Assembly: GCA_964544145.1 (NCBI GenBank)
Contig: CAZJAT010000013.1
Location: forward strand, 1-54,617
DNA from: CAZJAT01 sp964544145
Lineage (GTDB): Bacteria; Hydrothermota; 32-111
Direction of reading: 5' to 3'
DNA: 54,617 bases
The notes under the pieces are model-generated. The model saw only the letters and a program-made list of their open reading frames with translations. It did no database searches and had not been told where the DNA came from. The translations under genes and the position numbers were made by a program. Of this stretch, positions 41,325 to 49,727 are shown in pieces; position 1 is the stretch's first letter; each line of letters opens with the position of its first letter.

Positions 41325-42407
41325 TTACCTCACAATGGGGATAATAGAATTAATGGGGATTTCAATAATGCTGTCCGGCTCTGCTGCATAAATGTTCTCT
41401 TTGAAGAAATTATAATTACTGGATGGATTCCATAAAATATATCCTGCAATATGACTGTCATTGGATGCCTTGATCTGATTGTTAATGTAATTTTCTCCCA
41501 TTGTTGAGGACAGCCAGTCAAAATCCTGCAGAAACAGAATAATATCCGTATTATAGTATCTCATTCTCTTCTTGCCATTTACACCTGAGCCGAAAATTAT
41601 ATCATAAGTTCTCTGTTCCCTATTCCCATTATTGAGAAAATTCCTGCCAAAATGAGAAGGATAGACCATTGGATAGAGTATATCTGTATATTGAGCCATG
41701 CGCTCAATATCCTGTCCTATCAATCCTATTGAATCAAGCCATACAGTATAACCGAACACATCTGCACTGACATCAACATTGTAGGGCTTTAATGCCGTGT
41801 ATGCCTCTTCTAGGAATTCAGATATAATATCAAATTGGGATATGCCGTTATAATCGGGTTTTATAAGCCAATGAGGTTTTGTTGAATCAGGAAAATCACT
41901 GGGAAAGCGAATATAATCAAACTGTATTTCATCAAAACCTATCTCTGCCGTGTTGACAGCAACATCAATAAGATATTCTCTAACAAAATCCGAATAGGGG
42001 GAAACCCATGTTGACTGAGACATATCATAGAATATCTCTGCATCCGGATATGTCATTGCATACCTGTAATTGTCATATTTACCTAAATACTTATCCTTGA
42101 AACATACAATACGTGCAATTGAACGTATATTGTGTTTTTTCAGATATTGCAGTTTTTCACTCAATTTTTCAATGGGACTATATGCCCCTATATTCCTGTA
42201 AATACTGTCTGTTTTAACAGATACTTCACCTCTGTCGTATTTTATATCAATAACAACTGTATTTATATTGTGCTCTATGGCCTTGTCAACAAGTGAGTAA
42301 AATGCATCAGAGGAGGCCTTATACTTATTTATATAAATACCCCTAATATGACTTAATATGATTATTGGCAGTATAAATATCATAGAAAATGCTATAATTC
42401 TATTCAT
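41325..42407 (-). CDS. DUF4015-type putative glycoside hydrolase
   Basis: A 360-residue protein with an N-terminal membrane/signal segment (about 3-20) and a TIM-barrel-like body resembling the putative glycosyl hydrolase family DUF4015 (PF13200). Markers include V-V-I-D-I-K-Y-D-R-G near 50-60, F-D-E-I-Q-F-D-Y-I-R-F-P-S near 158-170, D-V-S-A-D-V-F-G-Y near 212 and L-Y-P-M-V-Y-P-S-H-F near 246; such acidic residues at strand ends are where a catalytic site would be. Activity has not been shown for the family to my knowledge. It starts 8 nt inside the propeller gene and ends 2 nt before the CPBP gene. Confidence 0.8.
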   Translation of the reverse strand: MNRIIAFSMIFILPIIILSHIRGIYINKYKASSDAFYSLVDKAIEHNINTVVIDIKYDRGEVSVKTDSIYRNIGAYSPIEKLSEKLQYLKKHNIRSIARIVCFKDKYLGKYDNYRYAMTYPDAEIFYDMSQSTWVSPYSDFVREYLIDVAVNTAEIGFDEIQFDYIRFPSDFPDSTKPHWLIKPDYNGISQFDIISEFLEEAYTALKPYNVDVSADVFGYTVWLDSIGLIGQDIERMAQYTDILYPMVYPSHFGRNFLNNGNREQRTYDIIFGSGVNGKKRMRYYNTDIILFLQDFDWLSSTMGENYINNQIKASNDSHIAGYILWNPSSNYNFFKENIYAAEPDSIIEIPINSIIPIVR

Positions 42408-43929
42408 TGAGCATTGGATTTGAATAATGAAATTTGAAAAATCCCTTCACACTATTGCCATACAGATATCCTTTTTCTGAAAGGATATTGAATGTGAATG
42501 TGGATGGCATTGGTGAATTGTCTCTATTATATATCTTCCAGTGATTATCTTTTTTGAAGAATCTGCCAATACCGTCCCTTCCGCATATCCAAATATTCTC
42601 ATTATCAGCTTTCAAATCATAGATGTCACCGAAAAAACCTACAACCGGGAATGATTCCCATACCTTATTTCTGTGTATATGAATATATGCATTATCAATG
42701 AGAATTTGTTCATCTTCAGATGTAAAATACTGATATATTGTAAAAACAGGAAAATCAAATTCAATTTTTTTAAATAATAATGTTTTCGTATCAGCAGCAT
42801 AGAGCGTGTTTGATGAAACGATGTATATTGAATCATTGAAAAGCTCAATATCAATGACAGACGGCATAAGCCATTCATTTTTTTGAGTAAATGTTCTTGC
42901 TTCTGCATCTATCAGGGCAATGCCCATATTATTGCTGACAATAAAGGAAGAATTACTCATTGGTGCTGAACGGAAAATTATGGAGCCTTTTTCATTTTTA
43001 ATATCAACAAATCTATCCTTTTTGAATGAATATAAAAATGCCTGTCCACCATTTGTGCCGAAGAACACATAATCTCGGGAACATGATATATTCACAATAT
43101 CATTATTGCTTATTTGAATATAATTTTCTACTGGGTAATAAATGAATTCTCCTGTCATTGTATTAAACCTTGCAATGGACTGTGTCCTCATACCTGCAAT
43201 CCAAATATTGCCGAAAGAATCCATAGCCATTGCCTGATTATCAACTCCTCCTGTACCTGTCATCAAATGGATTTCATTCAATGAGTTCAGATCGATTTTA
43301 TATATTCCTGCTCCATCTGTACCTACCCAGAGATAATTCATATCTTCATGAAAGCAGGTGAAATCATATACTTTATTATTGAATAATCTGTTATAAGGCA
43401 ATATATCTTTATATGCATTGAAATCTGTATTTTCAATTTTCATATGTGCCAATGTTGTATCATTAATTTTTTCCCATTCTCCAGTAGTGAAATCATTCTT
43501 TCCAATGCGCATAATAATGCCCCTGCACTGAACAAATATATAATCAGCATTGACCCCCATGCGCTCAACAATGCTGCCGCTGACTCCCTTAATCTTTGAC
43601 TGGACAAGTTCATCATTAAACCAATCATAATGATAGATATACTCTTTTCCCGTAAAATATAAATTATATTTATCATAATGATCGGCAATAATATTATATA
43701 TAGGGAAATCATAATATGGTTTTCTGAATGTCAGTATAGGTGTAATTTCATCTGTAAATTTATCTATTGCAAGAATACCTGTATTGGCAGCTGCATAAAC
43801 ATAATCCAAATCACCATCTATGTCATTGATAAGATGGGTATAGGAATATACTGTCCAATCGCCCTTATAATAATCAGCATATGCAAATATAAAGAGAATG
43901 ATACATATTATCAGGATAAGTCTTTTCAT
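42400..43929 (-). CDS. Periplasmic beta-propeller protein
   Basis: A 509-residue protein with a signal peptide (MKRLILIICIILFIFAYA) and repeated four-strand blades such as L-W-V-G-T-D-G-A-G-I-Y-K-I-D-L, I-W-I-A-G-M-R-T-Q-S-I-A-R-F and I-W-I-C-G-R-D-G-I-G-R-F, the pattern of the two-component-regulator propeller family. In Bacteroidota such propellers are usually fused to a kinase; here there is no kinase, so it stands alone in the periplasm, probably as a binding scaffold. It overlaps Nnr by ATGA upstream and DUF4015 by 8 nt downstream. Confidence 0.8.
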   Translation of the reverse strand: MKRLILIICIILFIFAYADYYKGDWTVYSYTHLINDIDGDLDYVYAAANTGILAIDKFTDEITPILTFRKPYYDFPIYNIIADHYDKYNLYFTGKEYIYHYDWFNDELVQSKIKGVSGSIVERMGVNADYIFVQCRGIIMRIGKNDFTTGEWEKINDTTLAHMKIENTDFNAYKDILPYNRLFNNKVYDFTCFHEDMNYLWVGTDGAGIYKIDLNSLNEIHLMTGTGGVDNQAMAMDSFGNIWIAGMRTQSIARFNTMTGEFIYYPVENYIQISNNDIVNISCSRDYVFFGTNGGQAFLYSFKKDRFVDIKNEKGSIIFRSAPMSNSSFIVSNNMGIALIDAEARTFTQKNEWLMPSVIDIELFNDSIYIVSSNTLYAADTKTLLFKKIEFDFPVFTIYQYFTSEDEQILIDNAYIHIHRNKVWESFPVVGFFGDIYDLKADNENIWICGRDGIGRFFKKDNHWKIYNRDNSPMPSTFTFNILSEKGYLYGNSVKGFFKFHYSNPMLNE

Positions 43930-45395
43930 ATAACTAAACCCTCTGTTTCCTTATTTATATTTTTGATTATATCATCTGCTGTGATTGATTTTCCTCTTGC
44001 ATTTATTCCGGAAACAAAATGTAAGTAAACACCTGTGAGAGCAGCATAAAAGATACCCATACCTGCCGCAATAAGTCCTCCGATAATCCCTGCAAGTACA
44101 TCACCTGAACCTGCTGTTGCCAGTTTCTCTGACATAAATGGAAAGATAAATGTGGTTTTACCGTCTGTAATGATTGTGGGAGGAGATTTAAGCACAAGCA
44201 ATGTATTGTGTTTTAATGCAAACTGCTCTGCACATTTAATCTTTTCATCAATATTGCTGAAAGAACATCCGGAAAGACGTCTGAATTCCTCGGGATGCGG
44301 AGTGATAATTCTACCTCTTATCAGTGAGTGCATTGTTTTCTTTGGGAGCATTGACAGTATATTTATACCATCTGCATCAATCAGTGCATTTTGTGATTTT
44401 TCCAATACATGTTTGAGTATGGATTGCGCCTCTATGCCTGTACCCATACCGGGACCGATGATCACAGGAACCTGTTTGTCCAGCAATGTGTTATAATCCT
44501 CTGTAAATACGGTTTCAGCATAGAATTTTTTACTTGCCTGTTCAATGAGATACACATATGATACACCTGCACCTGATTTTAAACCTGATATGGCAGACAT
44601 CTGCGGTGCTCCCTGCATGCCCTTATCTCCGCCAATTACGAGCAGTCTCCCCTTCTCCATTTTATGAACAAATGGTTTCTGCTGTGCAATGAAATTATTG
44701 TAAAGCATATGCACAGTATCTCTGTTCAGCATATAAAAATGTTTTTGACATAGTATTGCTTCATCCGGTATAGATATGTCTGCTACAAAAAGGTCACCTG
44801 TATGCATTAATGCCCTGTTCCACAATAACCCCGTCTTTGCGGCTGCAAATGTCACAGTATTTACTGCTTTTAATGCATATTCAGCAGGAATGCCTGTTAA
44901 TCCGTCAATTCCTGAGGGGATATCTATGCTGACAATATCTTTCTTACTCTTATTTATTGTTTTAAACGGCTGAATATATGAGCTTTTTAATTTTCCCTTA
45001 AATCCTGTACCGAAAACACCATCAATAATCAGATCAGAATTATTGACTGCCTGAGAAAATTTATGCTTATTGAATGCTGAAAAAATAGGTATTTTAAGCT
45101 TTCTTGCAATTTCCATATTGATCAGGGCATTACCGGTAAATTTTTTATGCTGCGCAAACAATGCTATGTGTACATTATAATGTTTATTATAGAGATGTCT
45201 GGCTGCTACAAAAGCATCACCGCCATTATTACCCGGGCCGCACATTACGAGTATTCTTGCCGGCTTAAAATGCTCAATAATATGATTGCTGACAGATAAT
45301 CCGGCATTTTCCATTAATACTATGGATTTGATGCCATATTTCTTTTCCGTCAATTTGTCAATTTTTCCCATTATTTCAGGATATAGTATATACAT
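43926..45395 (-). CDS. nnr: Bifunctional NAD(P)HX epimerase/dehydratase
   Basis: A 489-residue metabolite-repair enzyme restoring damaged NAD(P)H hydrates. Residues ~1-210 are the YjeF-N epimerase (C-G-P-G-N-N-G-G-D-A-F-V-A-A-R near 53-67, and D-G-V-F-G-T-G-F). Residues ~225-489 are the ADP-dependent dehydratase of the ribokinase-like fold, with I-G-P-G-M-G-T-G and the catalytic A-G-S-G-D-V-L-A-G-I-I-G-G. Length and domain order are as in E. coli Nnr. The ATG at 45395 has no ribosome site, and a promoter-like TTGACT/TATAAA lies just ahead, so the mRNA may have almost no leader. It heads a four-gene operon with envelope genes. Confidence 0.95.
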   Translation of the reverse strand: MYILYPEIMGKIDKLTEKKYGIKSIVLMENAGLSVSNHIIEHFKPARILVMCGPGNNGGDAFVAARHLYNKHYNVHIALFAQHKKFTGNALINMEIARKLKIPIFSAFNKHKFSQAVNNSDLIIDGVFGTGFKGKLKSSYIQPFKTINKSKKDIVSIDIPSGIDGLTGIPAEYALKAVNTVTFAAAKTGLLWNRALMHTGDLFVADISIPDEAILCQKHFYMLNRDTVHMLYNNFIAQQKPFVHKMEKGRLLVIGGDKGMQGAPQMSAISGLKSGAGVSYVYLIEQASKKFYAETVFTEDYNTLLDKQVPVIIGPGMGTGIEAQSILKHVLEKSQNALIDADGINILSMLPKKTMHSLIRGRIITPHPEEFRRLSGCSFSNIDEKIKCAEQFALKHNTLLVLKSPPTIITDGKTTFIFPFMSEKLATAGSGDVLAGIIGGLIAAGMGIFYAALTGVYLHFVSGINARGKSITADDIIKNINKETEGLVI

Positions 45396-45404
45396 AGCAT
45401 TTAT

Positions 45405-45431
45405 TTTATATTAATAAAAAAAACAAGTCAA
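45405..45431 (-). promoter_or_regulatory. Candidate near-leaderless promoter of nnr
   Basis: Minus strand TTGACT (complement of 45426-45431), 15-nt spacer, TATAAA (complement of 45405-45410), 9 nt before the ATG at 45395. Spacer is one shorter than in the other promoters, so support is moderate. Confidence 0.45.
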
Positions 45432-45496
45432 GTAGTGGCCTGAATGTGATATATCAGTATACACATTTGATAATTTACTTGTATTGAATATGGTAC

Positions 45497-45524
45497 TTGA
45501 CAATGAAGTGAAAATGATTATATT
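45497..45524 (+). promoter_or_regulatory. Promoter of the ogg-fur unit
   Basis: TTGACA (45497-45502), 16-nt spacer, TATATT (45519-45524), 34 nt ahead of the ATG at 45559. Confidence 0.65.
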
Positions 45525-45558
45525 ATTGTAATAAATACAAAACAGGAATGAATCAAAA

Positions 45559-46203
45559 ATGAATGATAATGAAAAACAATTACATATATTATACAGCAAG
45601 ATAGAAAATGATATAGTAAAGCAGATTGACAGATTCAATGCTATATATATATCAGAGAATGAAGAAGAGATATTCAGTGAGATGATGTTCTGTCTTCTTA
45701 CACCACAGTCAAAAGCAAAGGTATGCTGGTCATGCATTGATGAATTGCTCTCAAAGGAAGACATAAGAAGGATTAATAAGAAACAGTTGAAGACATATAT
45801 CAAACCAGTGAGATTCTATAATAATAAAACAGAATACATATATGAATTGATCAAAAAGACAAATGGCGGATTAATGGGTATAAGGGATATATTATACAGC
45901 GGCAAGAATGATATAATGATGAGGGATGAGCTGGTTAAATATGTCAAGGGTTATGGATTCAAAGAAGCATCACATTTTATGCGCAATGTTGGACTAGGCG
46001 AAGATATTGCCATATTAGACAGGCATATATTGAAGAATCTTTTATTATTTGAAATTATTGACCATATACCCGAATCGTTAAGCAGGAAAAGATACATTGA
46101 TGTAGAAAATAGGATGCGGATTTTTGCAAACAATCAACATATACCGCTTGCACATATGGATATATTGCTGTGGTATAAAGAAACAGGAGAAATATTCAAA
46201 TGA
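45559..46203 (+). CDS. ogg: N-glycosylase/DNA lyase (8-oxoguanine DNA glycosylase, Ogg2 type)
   Basis: A 214-residue HhH-GPD repair enzyme that removes 8-oxoguanine and nicks the abasic site. The catalytic core is visible as V-K-G-Y-G-F-K-E-A-S-H-F-M-R-N-V-G-L, containing the hairpin and nucleophilic Lys, and A-I-L-D-R-H-I-L with the catalytic Asp, about 20 residues apart as in Ogg2 proteins. The short length fits Ogg2 rather than Ogg1 or AlkA. AGGA lies 12 nt before the ATG. It overlaps the fur gene by ATGA and opens the oxidative-stress cluster, which suits its role. Confidence 0.88.
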   Translation: MNDNEKQLHILYSKIENDIVKQIDRFNAIYISENEEEIFSEMMFCLLTPQSKAKVCWSCIDELLSKEDIRRINKKQLKTYIKPVRFYNNKTEYIYELIKKTNGGLMGIRDILYSGKNDIMMRDELVKYVKGYGFKEASHFMRNVGLGEDIAILDRHILKNLLLFEIIDHIPESLSRKRYIDVENRMRIFANNQHIPLAHMDILLWYKETGEIFK

Positions 46204-46619
46204 GACAAAAAATTAAGAAGCTTGACCCGGTGAAGGTGCTCGCAGAAGCCGGACTTTCACCAACAATGCAGAGGGTCGCAGTATTGCGCTATCTGCTTCT
46301 CAATGAGACACATCCTACTGTGGATATAATCTATCAGGCATTGAAAAAGGAGATTCCCACATTATCCAAGACCACTATTTACAATACACTGAAAACATTC
46401 AAAAAGCATGAATTAGCTTTGACTGTACCAACGGATGAGGATGAAATGCATTATGATATCGGACTGATCAATCACATGCATTTTGTCTGTAAAAAATGCG
46501 GAGCAATCTATGATCTTGAACCGGCATCAGTTAAATTGGGTGATTCCATAAATGGACATAGGATTGAGCATTATGATATTTCATTAAGGGGATTATGCAA
46601 GAAGTGCAGTAAAAAATAA
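46200..46619 (+). CDS. Fur-family regulator, probably PerR-like
   Basis: A 139-residue metalloregulator. A winged helix spans about 12-85 (L-S-P-T-M-Q-R-V-A-V-L-R-Y and K-T-T-I-Y-N-T-L-K-T-F); the dimerisation domain holds the metal region H-M-H-F-V-C-K-K-C-G near 97-106 and a second C-K-K-C at 135-138, the structural zinc site. The position directly ahead of peroxiredoxin, rubredoxin and flavodiiron genes favours a peroxide sensor (PerR) over an iron regulator, but sequence alone does not settle it. Start overlaps ogg stop (ATGA). Confidence 0.88.
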   Translation: MRQKIKKLDPVKVLAEAGLSPTMQRVAVLRYLLLNETHPTVDIIYQALKKEIPTLSKTTIYNTLKTFKKHELALTVPTDEDEMHYDIGLINHMHFVCKKCGAIYDLEPASVKLGDSINGHRIEHYDISLRGLCKKCSKK

Positions 46620-46664
46620 GTTGACAGAAGAACCGTATAATGTTAAAAATAATTGGAGGATGAA

Positions 46665-47306
46665 ATGGAAAACAGAATACCATTAATCGGAGAAAAAATT
46701 CCCGATATGGAAGTAAAAACAACACATGGTATGATGAATATACCAGGTGATTTCAAGGGCAAATGGCTAGTACTATTTTCACATCCCGGTGATTTTACAC
46801 CTGTGTGCACAACAGAGTTCTACTCATTTCAGGATAAAATCGAACAATTCAATGAACTCAATACAGAATTATTGGGTTTATCCATTGATCAGGTCTTTTC
46901 GCATATTAAATGGACAGAATGGATCAATGATAATTTGAAAAAGAAGATTACATTTCCCATTATTGCCGATGACAGGGGAATGGTGGCTGAACGTCTTGGA
47001 ATGATTCACCCCGGTAAAGGCAATAATACAGTAAGAGCGGTTTTTGTTATTGACACAGAAGGTACAGTGAGAACGATACTCTATTATCCGCAGGAATTAG
47101 GCAGAAACATGGATGAGATAATCAGAATAGTAAAGGGTTTGCAAGCTGTTGATAAATATAAAGTCGCAATGCCTGCAAATTGGCCCAATAATGAGCTTGT
47201 GAAGGATGAGGTTATTATTCCCCCAGCTTCAGACGAAAAAACGGCATCAGAGAGAAGAGGTAAAGAGGGTTGTTATGACTGGTGGTTGTGTCATAAAAAG
47301 TTATAA
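46665..47306 (+). CDS. Peroxiredoxin (Prx6/archaeal-type)
   Basis: A 213-residue thiol peroxidase reducing H2O2 and organic peroxides. The peroxidatic Cys is C48 in G-D-F-T-P-V-C-T-T-E-F, the Arg of the active site is in the N-T-V-R-A-V-F-V-I-D block, and the long C-terminal arm ends with C203 and C209 (E-G-C-Y-D-W-W-L-C-H-K-K-L). This tail is the hallmark of Prx6-like archaeal/anaerobe enzymes, where the second Cys may resolve the sulfenic acid. I take ATG 46665 rather than the TTG at 46653, as GGAGG (46655-46659) sits 5 nt before it. Electrons may come from the rubredoxin fusion next door. Confidence 0.93.
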   Translation: MENRIPLIGEKIPDMEVKTTHGMMNIPGDFKGKWLVLFSHPGDFTPVCTTEFYSFQDKIEQFNELNTELLGLSIDQVFSHIKWTEWINDNLKKKITFPIIADDRGMVAERLGMIHPGKGNNTVRAVFVIDTEGTVRTILYYPQELGRNMDEIIRIVKGLQAVDKYKVAMPANWPNNELVKDEVIIPPASDEKTASERRGKEGCYDWWLCHKKL

Positions 47307-47318
47307 TAAGGAGAATAT

Positions 47319-48026
47319 ATGAATGCGAGAACATTACACAAGGTTAGCTATGGATTGTACATCATAAGTTCAATCAATGATGGCAAAATGAATGGTCAGA
47401 TAGCAAATACTGTGTTCCAAATTACAAATGAGCCGAAGACAATGGCAATATCCATCAATAAGGAGAATTTTACACATGAATTTATAGAAAAATCGGGGTT
47501 ATTCTCAGTATCCATTCTAACCGAATCAGCACCTATGCCGTTTATTGGTACCTTTGGATTCAAGAGCGGAAGGGATATTGATAAATTCAAGGACATAAAA
47601 TATGAATTGCATAAGGATAGTTCACTGCCCATTATCAAGGATTATGTTTCCGGTTTTCTGATTCTGAAGGTTATTAAAAGTATTGATGTGTTCACGCATA
47701 CAATATTCATAGGAGAAGTCATTGATGGTGATATAATCAGTGATGAGAATCCAATGACATATGATTATTATCATAAAATGAAAGGTGGGAAAGCTCCTAA
47801 ATCAGCTCCCACATATATTGATGAAAGCGCTGAAACTAAAACAGAAACAAAGGAGGAAGGCAAGATGAAACAATACAAATGCCAGGTTTGCGGATATATT
47901 TATGATCCGGCAAAAGGGGACCCTGATAGCGGCATAGAACCGGGTACAGCATTTGAGGATATTCCTGATGATTGGGTATGCCCTGTATGCGGTGTAGGCA
48001 AGGATCAGTTTGAGGAAAATAATTAA
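47319..48026 (+). CDS. hrb: Flavin reductase-rubredoxin fusion (high molecular weight rubredoxin)
   Basis: A 235-residue electron carrier. Residues 1-150 are an FMN-binding flavin-reductase-like domain (M-N-G-Q-I-A-N-T-V-F-Q-I-T and L-F-S-V-S-I-L); residues 155-182 are a Lys/Glu/Thr linker; residues 183-235 are a complete rubredoxin with C-Q-V-C-G and C-P-V-C-G iron ligands. In clostridia this fusion passes electrons from NADH to flavodiiron protein, which is the next gene. Inside the gene, AGGAGG (47851-47856) lies 8 nt before an in-frame ATG at 47865, so free rubredoxin may also be made. The stop overlaps the next ATG (TAATG). Confidence 0.95.
   Translation: MNARTLHKVSYGLYIISSINDGKMNGQIANTVFQITNEPKTMAISINKENFTHEFIEKSGLFSVSILTESAPMPFIGTFGFKSGRDIDKFKDIKYELHKDSSLPIIKDYVSGFLILKVIKSIDVFTHTIFIGEVIDGDIISDENPMTYDYYHKMKGGKAPKSAPTYIDESAETKTETKEEGKMKQYKCQVCGYIYDPAKGDPDSGIEPGTAFEDIPDDWVCPVCGVGKDQFEENN
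47865..48026 (+). CDS. Possible separately translated rubredoxin (internal start)
   Basis: In frame with the fusion gene: ATG 47865 begins M-K-Q-Y-K-C-Q-V-C-G and gives a 53-residue protein, the exact usual size of free rubredoxins. AGGAGG at 47851-47856 is one of the strongest ribosome sites in the window and is 8 nt upstream. The purines could instead just encode the Glu-Glu linker. Both products may exist. Confidence 0.45.
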   Translation: MKQYKCQVCGYIYDPAKGDPDSGIEPGTAFEDIPDDWVCPVCGVGKDQFEENN

Positions 48027-49195
48027 TGAAAGCCGTACCAATAAAAAACGATATTTATTGGGTGGGCGGAATTGACTGGGACCTGCGCAATTTTCACGGT
48101 TACGTGACGCAGCGCGGGTCCTCGTACAATGCTTTTCTTATCATTGATGAAAAGATAACGCTCATTGATACTGTTAAACATTATCTTGCAGATGAATTGA
48201 TTGAGCGCATATCATCAGTTATTGATCCTTCAAAAATTGATTATATCATTTCTAATCATGTTGAGATGGACCATAGCGGTGCATTGCCAAAACTTATGCA
48301 GCTTGCAGAAAATGCAGAGATAATAACATCTCCGCAGGGTAAAATTGGTCTGATTAAGCATTATTCAGATAAATACAATTTCCGTGCAATTGAAAACGGA
48401 GAGCAATTGAAAATCGGCAAATACACATTGACATTTGTTCTCACACCTATGGTTCATTGGCCTGATAATATGGTTACATATCTCAATGAAGAACATATAC
48501 TATTTTCCAATGATGCATTTGGTCAGCATATTGCCTCAACAGAGAGATATGCAGCTGATATCGGCATATCAATGGTAATGGAAGAATCAAAGAAATATTA
48601 TGCAAATATAGTTTTGCCTTATGGCGCACAGGTGCAGAAGGCAATGAATGCATTGAGTAATCTGCAGATTGACTTGATTGCTCCGTCACATGGTGTAATG
48701 TGGAAAAAACATATACCTGATATATTAAAGGAATATGCAAAGTGGTCTAAGAATGAGACAAAGAAAGAAGCACTAATTGTGTATGATACCATGTGGGGTT
48801 CAACAAAGACCATTGCACAGAGAATTCACAGTGTATTCATGGAGAATGGATATCATGCAAAGATGATTGATCTGAAATACACTCATATCTCGGATATTAT
48901 GACTGATATGGTTACTGCAGAATATCTCTGCTTGGGTTCGCCTACACTTAATAACAATATGCTTCCAACGGTCTCGGCTTTTCTCACATATCTGCAGGGA
49001 CTTGCTCCTCAAAACAGGAAAGCAATGGTTTTCGGTTCATATGGATGGGGCGGACAGGCAGTTAAGATGATTGAAAATATTCTGGAAAAAGCTAAATTTG
49101 ACGTGACATATACAAGTAAATTCCAGTATATACCGAATGAAGAATATCTGAAAACATTAAGCAAAGAGGTAAAAGGAGTATTGAACAATGGATAA
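48026..49195 (+). CDS. fprA: Flavodiiron protein (rubredoxin:oxygen oxidoreductase)
   Basis: A 389-residue enzyme reducing O2 to water (or NO to N2O). The beta-lactamase-like domain (1-250) has the diiron ligands H78-V-E80-M-D82-H83, a further His in M-V-H-W-P-D-N near 147, D in F-S-N-D-A-F-G-Q-H near 166 and H in P-S-H-G-V near 227. The flavodoxin domain (255-389) binds FMN through Y-D-T-M-W-G-S-T-K-T. No rubredoxin domain is attached; the upstream fusion supplies one. The first ~60 bases after the start are strikingly GC-rich. Start overlaps hrb stop; its end overlaps the ferritin start by 8 nt. Confidence 0.96.
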   Translation: MKAVPIKNDIYWVGGIDWDLRNFHGYVTQRGSSYNAFLIIDEKITLIDTVKHYLADELIERISSVIDPSKIDYIISNHVEMDHSGALPKLMQLAENAEIITSPQGKIGLIKHYSDKYNFRAIENGEQLKIGKYTLTFVLTPMVHWPDNMVTYLNEEHILFSNDAFGQHIASTERYAADIGISMVMEESKKYYANIVLPYGAQVQKAMNALSNLQIDLIAPSHGVMWKKHIPDILKEYAKWSKNETKKEALIVYDTMWGSTKTIAQRIHSVFMENGYHAKMIDLKYTHISDIMTDMVTAEYLCLGSPTLNNNMLPTVSAFLTYLQGLAPQNRKAMVFGSYGWGGQAVKMIENILEKAKFDVTYTSKFQYIPNEEYLKTLSKEVKGVLNNG

Positions 49196-49694
49196 GAAGA
49201 TAAATGATATTATAAATGAGCAAATCAATAAGGAAATATATTCAGAATACTATTATTATTCTATGGCAGCGTATTTTAAGAATGAGGGTCTTGACGGGTT
49301 TGCCAATTACTTTATGGTTCAGGCAGAAGAAGAACATTTTCATGCCATGAAATTCTTTAATTATGTTTATGAAAGAGGCGGTCAGGTTATTGTTGAAGCA
49401 ATAAAAAAGCCGCCAACAAATTTTGAGAATGCAGCAGATGTATTTAAAAAGGCATTGGAACATGAACAGTTTGTTACTGCATCCATCAATAATATTATGG
49501 ATATTGCCAGGGACATTAAGGATTATGCTGCACAGAGTTTTCTTAATTGGTATATTGATGAACAGGTGGAAGAGGAAGACAATATGAGAACACTGCTGGA
49601 TAAGGTTACCATTGCGGCAAATCATCCCAATGCAATGTTCATGCTTGATGAAAAACTTGGAATGCGCGCTTTTACACCGCCTCCGGCAAACTAA
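49188..49694 (+). CDS. ftn: Non-haem ferritin
   Basis: A 168-residue four-helix-bundle iron-storage protein. The ferroxidase centre residues are seen as E16/E20 in N-K-E-I-Y-S-E-Y-Y-Y-Y-S-M-A, E-E-E-H-F-H-A-M near 47-54, E-H-E-Q near 92 and the D-E-Q-V-E-E-E-D region near 124. It stores iron as Fe(III) mineral and limits Fenton chemistry, matching the adjacent oxygen-reducing and peroxide-reducing enzymes. AAAGGAG lies 9 nt before the ATG. It ends the oxygen-defence cluster, followed by a hairpin. Confidence 0.95.
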   Translation: MDKKINDIINEQINKEIYSEYYYYSMAAYFKNEGLDGFANYFMVQAEEEHFHAMKFFNYVYERGGQVIVEAIKKPPTNFENAADVFKKALEHEQFVTASINNIMDIARDIKDYAAQSFLNWYIDEQVEEEDNMRTLLDKVTIAANHPNAMFMLDEKLGMRAFTPPPAN

Positions 49695-49701
49695 AGGAAA
49701 T

Positions 49702-49726
49702 AAAACGGGATTTAGCCGTTTCATTT
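49702..49726 (+). terminator. Terminator-like hairpin after ferritin
   Basis: AAACGG (49703-49708) pairs with CCGTTT (49716-49721) around GATTTAG, followed by CATTTT. It ends right at the ATG of the next gene (49728), which has no ribosome site, the same layout as 39600-39626. Confidence 0.65.
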
Positions 49727-49727
49727 T

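Noticed and set aside
45411..45803. Hydrophobic 130-codon frame on the minus strand opposite ogg
   Set aside because: Lies antisense to a well-supported DNA glycosylase and to promoter DNA; Ile/Phe/Ser-rich composition is typical of reverse frames in AT-rich genes.
46621..46641. TTGACA and TATAAT just ahead of the peroxiredoxin gene
   Set aside because: Only 9 nt separate them, too short for a standard promoter; the TATAAT may still act with an unseen -35, but I do not call it.
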